Positions 26,655-33,069 of a stretch of DNA of 36,595 nt are shown here, piece by piece. The translations under genes were made by a program, and so were the position numbers. The DNA comes from a virus. The stretch spans positions 1 through 36,595 of the IMG/VR virus record IMGVR_UViG_3300021091_000201; one strand, 5' to 3'. The notes beneath the pieces were generated by a model. The model was not told the origin of the DNA. It worked only from the letters and a program-made list of their open reading frames with translations, and did not search any database. The stretch's first letter is position 1. Each line of letters begins with the position of its first letter.

Positions 26655-26886
26655 TGTTTATCCTCGATAGGTTTCTTTTTAAATAAATAATCTTTTCTTG
26701 ATTATTATCGACTAAATAGAGAAGCGATGATAAATAAAAAGGTGAATTATATGACTCTTTTAAACAAGAGAGCAAATCGTTTACTAGAAAATCAAAGGCC
26801 GCCTCTTTAGAGAACGGCCCATAAGTTTCTAAATACTTATTGTTGATGTTAGCTTCAATATAAAAGTTATTCTGAAGCTTCTCCAT
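26641..26886 (-). CDS. Hypothetical protein, 81 residues
   Basis: Several starts are possible. I use the ATG at 26886, which overlaps the nuclease gene by 20 bp. A GTG start at 26931 would overlap by 65 bp, and neither has a clear Shine-Dalgarno. The product is a small alpha/beta protein with Tyr/Asn-rich strands (YIEANINNKYLETYGPF) and Leu-rich helices. No family recognised. It overlaps the IMPDH/GMPR-family gene by 14 bp. Confidence 0.45.
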   Translation of the reverse strand: MEKLQNNFYIEANINNKYLETYGPFSKEAAFDFLVNDLLSCLKESYNSPFYLSSLLYLVDNNQEKIIYLKRNLSRINNARA

Positions 26887-27892
26887 CGTCTGTTTCGGGA
26901 GCATCTGGATAACATACTTTCTTGTAGTCACATAAGCGACATTGCCAATCGCCTTTAATTACCTCTTTAGTTAACTTAGCTTTACCTTCTTCAATTTGCT
27001 TTTTACGGCGTTCGTGTTGAGCCGTATCAGTTTTATTAAGAAGTCCGGCTTGATACATTTCCTCGATCTTATCTTGAGAATAGATAAGCTCAAAGTCTTT
27101 AGGCGGTAAAGTATTATTCTCTGCAGAATCAAGAATTGACTTATAATTCTGCATAATACTTTGAATAGTAATCCCGCTATTAACTTTATCAGTTTTAACA
27201 GGATACTGCCCCTGATAGAAGATGCAATCTAACCCATCTACTTGCTCTACAGTAACAAGATATTCGGCAGCCCTGCCTGTATCTCTAGAACCATAGAGCA
27301 AGATACCCGGGCCCCATTCTTTAGGATTACCATACCACCATTGATAGATACCTAGCTGCATCAAGTGAGCATCTCTTGGTTCACCAAGTTTGTTCATTCG
27401 ATGATTAGCATCAGTACCAATCACTGAGTTAGCATTGAATCCATAAACAGACTTAACCTCTACAATATGATAAGTAGAGTTCTCTGGATTAAGCACAACA
27501 AGGTCGATCTTACCCGATACGTTAAAGGCAGGAATATAAGTAGATATCTGAGTACCTACATAAATACCTGACTCTTTAGCGAGATCAACGCAATGCTGCT
27601 CGTAAAGCTCACCTTGCTTCCAAATCCATTGAGTATATAAACTAGGAGCTAACTTATTGGCTTTAACGTTAGTTACTAGTTCTTCTAGATGAGAATACTT
27701 TGGGCTAAACTCATAAAGATCTGAAGCATATCTATAGTATGCTTGGCGCCTACACTTGCCTAGAACCTTGTTATCTACAATAGCAGTAGCTGAACTAGGC
27801 CAAAGCGTAGGAGCTTTTTGCTCATCTAAAGGAATCTTACAAAGCTCGTGAGTAATCCAATTAACAAATGACCAGTTACTTTGATAAGACAT
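26867..27892 (-). CDS. Cas4/RecB-like PD-(D/E)XK nuclease with Fe-S cluster motif
   Basis: A 341-residue nuclease. The restriction-fold active site is seen as Asp130 in VSGKIDLVV followed by Glu145-Val-Lys147 in HIVEVKSVYG. Four cysteines fit the [4Fe-4S] pattern of Cas4, AddB and Dna2: Cys47 in the N-terminal helix (LGKCRRQAYYR) and Cys318, Cys321 and Cys327 at the end (QCRLCDYKKVC). This family degrades or trims DNA ends with single-strand preference. No CRISPR array or other Cas gene is in the window, so a role in phage recombination or host DNA breakdown is more likely than spacer capture. The Fe-S call is firm in pattern; activity is inferred. Confidence 0.87.
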   Translation of the reverse strand: MSYQSNWSFVNWITHELCKIPLDEQKAPTLWPSSATAIVDNKVLGKCRRQAYYRYASDLYEFSPKYSHLEELVTNVKANKLAPSLYTQWIWKQGELYEQHCVDLAKESGIYVGTQISTYIPAFNVSGKIDLVVLNPENSTYHIVEVKSVYGFNANSVIGTDANHRMNKLGEPRDAHLMQLGIYQWWYGNPKEWGPGILLYGSRDTGRAAEYLVTVEQVDGLDCIFYQGQYPVKTDKVNSGITIQSIMQNYKSILDSAENNTLPPKDFELIYSQDKIEEMYQAGLLNKTDTAQHERRKKQIEEGKAKLTKEVIKGDWQCRLCDYKKVCYPDAPETDDGEASE

Positions 27893-27896
27893 TAAT

Positions 27897-28211
27897 TCAC
27901 TTGTCCTGTAAATTAATAGTAGCTTCTTCTACTGCTTGAGCTGCAACATCCTTCATTGAAGAACTTACTTCTTCAAATTGCTTTTTGATTTCAGAAAGAC
28001 GCTCTTCCTGAAACTTGTGAAACTCTTCATCTAGCTGAATACCAAGCCCTTTGTCTTCTAGCTTGTCGTAAAGGTATTCAACAAGCATTGAGAGCTGGAT
28101 AATCGAATTGAAGTTATAATCAATTCGAGCTTCTAGGGCTTGAGCAAGATTCATTGTGAATCCGAAGGGGGTAGGCTGCTCAGCAACTTCTTTTGGCATA
28201 TCGGTAGTCAT
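27897..28211 (-). CDS. Small coiled-coil protein
   Basis: A 104-residue acidic protein whose ATG overlaps the previous TGA (ATGA), with AAAGG seven bases upstream. After a proline-rich start (residues 1-18) it is helical, with a likely coiled coil in residues 55-98 (LDEEFHKFQEERLSEIKKQF). No membrane segment or catalytic motif. It lies between a phosphoesterase and an Fe-S nuclease and may be a partner of either. Function unknown. Confidence 0.6.
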   Translation of the reverse strand: MTTDMPKEVAEQPTPFGFTMNLAQALEARIDYNFNSIIQLSMLVEYLYDKLEDKGLGIQLDEEFHKFQEERLSEIKKQFEEVSSSMKDVAAQAVEEATINLQDK

Positions 28212-29275
28212 AATAGACCTTTCTTAGTAGGCAGATGTGAGCCTATATAAATGGGAGTGGAATCATTAAAGTTGGTATTGCCGGAAGCATCTTGATAGAT
28301 GACAGCATAACCATTCATAGCGTTTTTAAATTTTAAGTCTGCTTGGAATTGATAAGGAAGTCTATGAGCCATAGCTCCTTGTTCAATTAGAAGCTTTCCT
28401 GAAACAACACCTTTATATATTTTGTGAGTATGGCCGACAACTATAGAATCGAAGTCGTCATCATTCATTCTTTCGGAGAAATGATCAAGTAGTTTTACTA
28501 CAGTGGCACCAGGATATTTGCTAGCAAAACCTGATGGATGACAAAAGATAGTTTGACCAATACGTACATACCAGGAATCTGAACGTTGATAAATTACATT
28601 ATCAAATTGGATCTTTTCTTCAAGGACAGCTTCATCATTTAGTTTCTCTCCATTAGCGATTCTAAATAAGAGATCACCTCCATAAACAGAGGAAGCATCT
28701 TTACTAAAGCCAGCCATCTTAAGAGCTCTTGATGTACGGTAATCATGATTACCAGAAACTAAAACTACTTTCTCAAAGTTATCTGACAAGTAATGTACTA
28801 AATCAAAAGCCATCTTATATTCTTTAATAGCAGCAATATTTTTGCTTTTAGAATAGGTGCTAAAGATATAAGCATCTAAGATATCTCCGTTAAGCACAAT
28901 TACATCTGCATCTGCATGTTGCTTCAGTGCCTTCTCCATATCTTCCCAGAGAAAGAATGGCAGATGTAAATCACTAAAAGAAACGATCTTCTTGTGCTTG
29001 CTATCGGTTAAACCTAAATCAAGCTTTACAGATCTTGAGCGATGTTCCTTAGCAGTTTGAATAATGAAATCCCAGTCATCAGAGTATTCTTTAATCTCTG
29101 TCGGAGCTACTTTGTCTCTTAGGATCTTTCTGCGAACGGCGGACTCGGTTCTTTCTGAAGTGAACCCAGAAAGTCCTTCAGAATATTTTGAGTTTATTAA
29201 AGATGTTATTTCAGTATAGTTGAGCTTGCCCAAAGAGCGAGCTAATAGTTTTTCCTCTTCAGGTGTCCACTTCAT
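28208..29275 (-). CDS. Metallophosphoesterase with Myb/SANT-like N-terminal domain
   Basis: A 355-residue enzyme with the full calcineurin-like phosphoesterase set: Asp102-x-His104 (SFSDLHLP), Gly-Asp 130-131 (VLNGDILD), Gly-Asn-His-Asp 175-178 (VSGNHDYR), His246 (CHPSG) and Gly-His-Thr-His 281-284. These ligate two metals. The relatives include Mre11/SbcD nucleases, Lambda-type phosphatases and cyclic-nucleotide phosphodiesterases. Residues 1-55 (start MKWTPEEEKLL, later RTESAVRRKILR) look like a Myb/SANT helix-turn-helix, a DNA-binding unit. This makes a DNA-directed phosphoesterase more likely than a free phosphatase. Its ATG overlaps the DnaE-C gene by 17 bp with no Shine-Dalgarno, so it is probably translated by coupling. 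Confidence 0.87.
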   Translation of the reverse strand: MKWTPEEEKLLARSLGKLNYTEITSLINSKYSEGLSGFTSERTESAVRRKILRDKVAPTEIKEYSDDWDFIIQTAKEHRSRSVKLDLGLTDSKHKKIVSFSDLHLPFFLWEDMEKALKQHADADVIVLNGDILDAYIFSTYSKSKNIAAIKEYKMAFDLVHYLSDNFEKVVLVSGNHDYRTSRALKMAGFSKDASSVYGGDLLFRIANGEKLNDEAVLEEKIQFDNVIYQRSDSWYVRIGQTIFCHPSGFASKYPGATVVKLLDHFSERMNDDDFDSIVVGHTHKIYKGVVSGKLLIEQGAMAHRLPYQFQADLKFKNAMNGYAVIYQDASGNTNFNDSTPIYIGSHLPTKKGLL

Positions 29276-30521
29276 TTTGTATTTTGAATCTTTCTATTGA
29301 TTGAAGGATTAGTTTTATATCTGGATCAGTAGACTCGACTTTGACGCGGCACTTTAAAATATCAGTTTCAACAATTTCCATCTTAGAAACCTTGTCCCAC
29401 AACTGAGGAAACACAACAATCTCAGCACTATTTGTTGAGTCGTCTATCTCAAGAAAACCCATTATTTTACCTGATCTAGTTTTTACTGTTTTTGTAGACA
29501 AAACAACACCAGCTACATTTGCATAAATACCCTCTTCTAAGGTATCCAAATCTTCTTTATCAATAGAAATAAGATCTAGCGGATGTCCTCCAATATAGCA
29601 ACCAATAAATTGCGCTTGCTCCATTACCTCTTTAAGATTGAGTGGAACAAGCTTATTGCGCTCTAGTTGGGGAAACTCCGGAAAAGGAAATCTTTGTAAC
29701 GCTGGCAGGCGTTTCAAAGCTTGTTCTTCTAGAGGTAGCAACTCATCCTGGTAGTTGCTTAGAGTAAGCGCATCCTCTGGCTTGTCTTTGCCTTTAGATA
29801 TTTTGTTTTCTAGTTTCTTGATTTCATTTCTAAGAAAATCTCTACGTTCAATTAGGGGCGCGACCCTAAGATTGTGATTGTCTCTTTCAACGAAATCTAT
29901 TTCTCTTTGTTTATAATCTTCAATATCTTTAATATATTTGTAAATCTCCGAAGTATTATTAAGCAAATGAGATCTTGTATATCCCATTTTATCAAAAGCT
30001 CCAGCTTTAACTAGAGCCTCAAATACTTTAGTATTTACCTTTTGAAGATTGACTCTATTAAGAAAGTCTTTGATATCTTTAAAAGCAGTATCTCCTCTAG
30101 CAGAGATAATTGCTCTTGCAGCTGTCTGACCTACATCTCGGATAGCATTAAGCCCAAAGTAAACTTCATTACCGATAACAGTAAATTCAAAACTACTTTG
30201 ATTAACAGATGGAGGGTTAATATCTACTCCAAAATGCTTTGCTTCCTTAATATACTCAGGAGCTTTAATAGCCCAATGTTTAGGCTGCAAAGTCTTAGAT
30301 CTCGTAGACATTAGAGAAGTAAAGAACTCTACAGGATAGTGAGCTTTTAGATAAGCGGTAACGTAAGTTAGCACAGAATAACTTACGCTATGCGCTTTGT
30401 TAAAACAGTTAGACGCTACGAGACCATTAGACAATAAGAAGTTGTTAGCTCCACAAAAGGAGCGCACTCCAATATCGTAAACTAATTGCTCTCCAGCGTC
30501 TTGCTTAGAGACAATTTTCAT
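29259..30521 (-). CDS. dnaE-C: DNA polymerase III alpha, C-terminal half, with N-terminal split-intein fragment
   Basis: The 420-residue precursor starts with a 38-residue intein C-fragment; splicing would leave the extein from Cys39. The extein starts CFNKAHSVSYS and continues TYVTAYLKAHYPVEFF, matching the end of the bacterial DnaE fingers. A helix-hairpin-helix region follows (119-180; FGLNAIRDVG, later KVFEALVKAGAFD), then a charged coiled-coil insert (190-270) that is longer than I expect for DnaE, GGHPLD (311-316), and an OB-fold (334-410). PHP, palm and most of the fingers are missing and must come from a separate DnaE-N carrying the intein N-fragment. AAGGA lies five bases before the ATG, eight bases after the preceding stop. 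No such partner is encoded in the window. Confidence 0.92.
   Translation of the reverse strand: MKIVSKQDAGEQLVYDIGVRSFCGANNFLLSNGLVASNCFNKAHSVSYSVLTYVTAYLKAHYPVEFFTSLMSTRSKTLQPKHWAIKAPEYIKEAKHFGVDINPPSVNQSSFEFTVIGNEVYFGLNAIRDVGQTAARAIISARGDTAFKDIKDFLNRVNLQKVNTKVFEALVKAGAFDKMGYTRSHLLNNTSEIYKYIKDIEDYKQREIDFVERDNHNLRVAPLIERRDFLRNEIKKLENKISKGKDKPEDALTLSNYQDELLPLEEQALKRLPALQRFPFPEFPQLERNKLVPLNLKEVMEQAQFIGCYIGGHPLDLISIDKEDLDTLEEGIYANVAGVVLSTKTVKTRSGKIMGFLEIDDSTNSAEIVVFPQLWDKVSKMEIVETDILKCRVKVESTDPDIKLILQSIERFKIQNEVDT
30408..30521 (-). other. Split-intein C-fragment (IntC) at the cyanobacterial DnaE site
   Basis: Residues 1-38 end in SNGLVASN, followed by Cys39-Phe-Asn. VYDIGV (14-19) is identical to the IntC of Nostoc punctiforme DnaE, which also ends in ASN before CFN and, like this one, starts with Met. 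Two differences are clear: the segment between VYDIGV and NF is three residues longer, and the usual Asp-His before Asn-Phe is Ala-Asn. Asn38 can cyclise and Cys39 can accept the ester. No N-fragment or endonuclease domain is present. Confidence 0.9.
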
Positions 30522-30529
30522 TTAAATCC

Positions 30530-30877
30530 TTAATGGAAAATAGATAAACCAACCCAACGATCAGTAGAAGCGTCAAGTAATATTAAGCAAATGCTACTAT
30601 GATTATTCAAAGTGTAGTCTGCTGATTCTTCCACTGTTCCATTTGCAGTGTATGGCTCTATAGTTATTGAGGAAGCAGTTAATCTTTTTATTGATAGAAT
30701 ACTTCCACTTGGAGTCACGGTAGGATCTGGCAAGGTAATTGTAGCTTGGTTAGCCCCTTCATAATAAATTAAATCATGAGGAGATTGTTGAGTATGCGTA
30801 TATGTGGTCGACGTAACTTCGACTACATTAATAAAAGAAAAACTAGTGAAATCTATTTGCTTGGCTTTTATTTTCAT
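30530..30877 (-). CDS. Small fibre-associated beta-sandwich protein
   Basis: A 115-residue protein with AAGGA about 8 bases before the ATG. The central part, PHDLIYYEGANQATITLPDP, and a later phrase SGSILSIKRLTASSITI match the small beta module found on many phage tail fibres and in neck whiskers ('I.v.g..attITLP......G....Ikr...gnvTi'). It ends in a SSICLILLDASTDRWVGL strand, again typical of the module. Its stop is only eight bases before the start of DnaE-C, and a terminator lies just upstream at 30894-30916. It therefore depends on read-through or on a promoter I cannot see. Confidence 0.75.
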   Translation of the reverse strand: MKIKAKQIDFTSFSFINVVEVTSTTYTHTQQSPHDLIYYEGANQATITLPDPTVTPSGSILSIKRLTASSITIEPYTANGTVEESADYTLNNHSSICLILLDASTDRWVGLSIFH

Positions 30878-30893
30878 TTTAAAATCCTTAAAT

Positions 30894-30916
30894 AAAAAAA
30901 GGAGGTTTCCCTCCTT
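30894..30916 (-). terminator. Rho-independent terminator after the tail fibre gene
   Basis: On the minus strand AAGGAGG, a GAAA tetraloop and CCTCCTT form a perfect seven-base-pair stem (30899-30905 pairs with 30910-30916), followed by a run of seven T (30894-30900, shared with the stem end) and ATTT. It lies 32 bases after the stop of the gene ending at 30949. It separates the fibre gene from the downstream small fibre gene and DnaE-C, unless it is leaky. Confidence 0.85.
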
Positions 30917-30948
30917 AAAGTTAAAATAGAATACAGTTTAAATTATTA

Positions 30949-32388
30949 TTATGCAAAAGCAGTATAAGAAATCTCTAGCACATCGCCGATTTCAAGATTA
31001 TAATCGGCAGAAGCCCACCAGAGTACATCTGTAGCTTCAATTGCAGCTAAAGTTGTGCGAGCTACGCCTGCAGAAGACTTGAAAAAAGCATCAATTCCAG
31101 AATTAGTAGAGACTCCAAGAGTAACCTTTACGCCATTTACAAAAAGTATTGGAGCTTGGTCAGCAGCAGGAGTTTTTGTAATTGAGATTCCAGTAGAAGC
31201 AGTAGCAGTTACTGCAGCCGCAAGAGTAGAAGTTTGAAGCCTTGGAACTGGAGCTTCAATTGCCTTCTTGTTACTAGCATCGTCAGAGAGTTTTAAACTT
31301 TCACCTTTAAGCCTGATTGTAAGACAATCGTCAGCACTCTGATCGGTTCCAAAAGGGGTGATCTGGTCATTTAAAGAAAAGGTTAGACCAGGACCGCCCT
31401 CCGCACTTGCAGCCCACTTAAGTGGGCTATGGGGAAATGCACTGCCAAGATAAGACCACGAACTTAGATTTGATCTAAAGAAATTATCTACTCTTATTTT
31501 CTTCTCGATACCATTGTCTGAATAAAGAAGATAATCTTGCTCAGGATTTAAACGGTTTGCTTCTTGTTCTTGAAAATAGAGAGTCTCAGATAGCGAATCA
31601 ATATTAAGACTGATTGTGTTACCCTCTTTTAAAAGACCTGCTCCAGCTTCTACTACACCAGCTGCTGAAAACTGAGTGAAAGTAAGCGCTGTCGAATCCA
31701 AGGTAATAGGACCGTTAGTAGAAAGTACATAGCCGGTATCAGCGTTGACTGAACCTTGTTCAATAAAACAGAATGCGCCCGGAGTAATGTCAGAAGTTGA
31801 ATTGAAATCAGAAGCTCTTATTAAGACCCAAGGAGTAGTTGAACCATTACCCGCCTGAGTTACTTCATAAATACCATTTTCATAACCATTGAGATTTCTA
31901 TCTTTAACAAGTACACGATTACCAATGGCAAGCGAAACTCCGTCAACTTGAAGATTGGAAATTGCAGGAGAAGACTCAGTAAGTTCTGAATCTGCATATT
32001 CAAAACTATGAAGATCCATAGAACCAGTAGTAGCAACTCTGACAGATTGTTTTACATCTAATCCTTGAGCTACGGAATCTACATATGTTTTTACAGCCGC
32101 TGCTTCTGCAATCTTTCCAGTAAGTGTGCCTGTCGTTAGATCAGTAGAGAAGGCATCTGCAGCAATTTTTTCTAAAGTAACAGCGGAATTAGCTAGCTTA
32201 GAAGTGCTAATAGCGTCATCAGCTATAGACAAAACGCCTGCTGCAGTAATAGTAGCGTGACCGCTAAGAGCAACTGCAGAGATTTCTCCTGTTGCGTTAC
32301 CAAGAAGTAGCTTAGCTGCGTCTACAGTAGGAAGCTTAGCAAAAGAAATGCTATTGTCAGCAATTTGTTTACCTTTAATAAGAGCCAT
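30949..32388 (-). CDS. Tail fibre protein
   Basis: A 479-residue protein preceded by AAAGGA. Residues 1-75 hold the well-known tail-fibre repeats (KGKQIADNSISFAKL, ATITAAGVLSIADDAISTSK, LANSAVTLEKIA). Residues about 108-245 form a module common on phage fibres: GLDVKQSVRVATT, then DGVSLAIGNRVLVKDRN, ENGIYEV, and NADTGYVLS with TALTFTQFS. The C-terminal part is alanine- and threonine-rich (TSTLAAAVTATAS) and ends in strands that may form the trimer tip. It lies just upstream of the intrinsic terminator. Fibre identity is certain by motif; the host receptor is unknown. Confidence 0.9.
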   Translation of the reverse strand: MALIKGKQIADNSISFAKLPTVDAAKLLLGNATGEISAVALSGHATITAAGVLSIADDAISTSKLANSAVTLEKIAADAFSTDLTTGTLTGKIAEAAAVKTYVDSVAQGLDVKQSVRVATTGSMDLHSFEYADSELTESSPAISNLQVDGVSLAIGNRVLVKDRNLNGYENGIYEVTQAGNGSTTPWVLIRASDFNSTSDITPGAFCFIEQGSVNADTGYVLSTNGPITLDSTALTFTQFSAAGVVEAGAGLLKEGNTISLNIDSLSETLYFQEQEANRLNPEQDYLLYSDNGIEKKIRVDNFFRSNLSSWSYLGSAFPHSPLKWAASAEGGPGLTFSLNDQITPFGTDQSADDCLTIRLKGESLKLSDDASNKKAIEAPVPRLQTSTLAAAVTATASTGISITKTPAADQAPILFVNGVKVTLGVSTNSGIDAFFKSSAGVARTTLAAIEATDVLWWASADYNLEIGDVLEISYTAFA

Positions 32389-32401
32389 TTTTTATCCTTT
32401 T

Positions 32402-32764
32402 TTAGTTTGTAGTTTCTGGGAGCCAAAATTCAACGAGATCAGTATCGTCTATCTGGTAAGAATCAGGGTTAGAGCTGTTGTAAACTAAAGTATTAGTAGC
32501 ATTAGGATGGATTGAAAGTAAAGACTTATCAATTATCATTCCATTTACTGTCATTTTTAATTTAAGAGAACCATCCGAATAAACGGATATTGTTATAGGT
32601 AATTGAAAAGTAGTTACATTTGTTTTTATTGGATCAGGAAAATTCCATTTATAATATTTCCAATAGTCTCCAGTAACCACTTTGCCTTGTCTAGTTACAT
32701 AACCTTGAGCAAATATATTATCAAGATCTAATCCACCTACTTTAACTTTTGTAACTCTTGGCAT
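32402..32764 (-). CDS. Small virion protein, probably tail-tip or fibre-associated
   Basis: A 120-residue protein whose ATG comes one base after the preceding stop, with AGGA nearby. It is strand-rich (VTTFQLPITISVYSDGS, LKLKMTVNGMIID) and contains no catalytic residues. Its ending, DDTDLVEFWLP, and its short length suit a small subunit between fibre proteins. No family recognised; the role is inferred from the neighbouring fibre genes. Confidence 0.65.
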   Translation of the reverse strand: MPRVTKVKVGGLDLDNIFAQGYVTRQGKVVTGDYWKYYKWNFPDPIKTNVTTFQLPITISVYSDGSLKLKMTVNGMIIDKSLLSIHPNATNTLVYNSSNPDSYQIDDTDLVEFWLPETTN

Positions 32765-32765
32765 T

Positions 32766-33059
32766 TTAAAGATCCTGATAGAAAGCTAAGAGTTTAGCTC
32801 CTGGTTGAGGAGCATTAAAATTTAAAGTGAGTACTGCTCCTGAAAGAGTATAATCTTCGCTTGGAGACAAAACTAAACCATCTAAAGTCAAAATAAAAAC
32901 GTTAGTAGGATCTGGTTCGGGAATTAAAGAAAAAGTAGTTACTGAGCCATCAAGTTGACTAGACAAGTCATGAGTAACAATTATATTTCCTACTCCTGTA
33001 TCGCCAGTGATATTAATAGTGGAGTTAATTATTGTTATTGGATAAGAAACGTTAGACAT
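32766..33059 (-). CDS. Small fibre-attachment protein
   Basis: The start is the ATG at 33059, with AAAGG seven bases upstream; a TTG seven codons earlier is in frame but less likely. The 97-residue product has the phrase LTLDGLVLSPSEDYTLSG, then AVLTLNFNAPQPGAKLLAFYQ. This is the small C-terminal module of phage fibre and spike proteins ('vflNGv.q.pg.DYtlsG..itft..p..Gd.i...y'). It probably attaches to or trimerises fibre proteins. Confidence in the module is good; the precise subunit is unknown. Confidence 0.8.
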   Translation of the reverse strand: MSNVSYPITIINSTINITGDTGVGNIIVTHDLSSQLDGSVTTFSLIPEPDPTNVFILTLDGLVLSPSEDYTLSGAVLTLNFNAPQPGAKLLAFYQDL

Positions 33060-33069
33060 GATTAACCTT

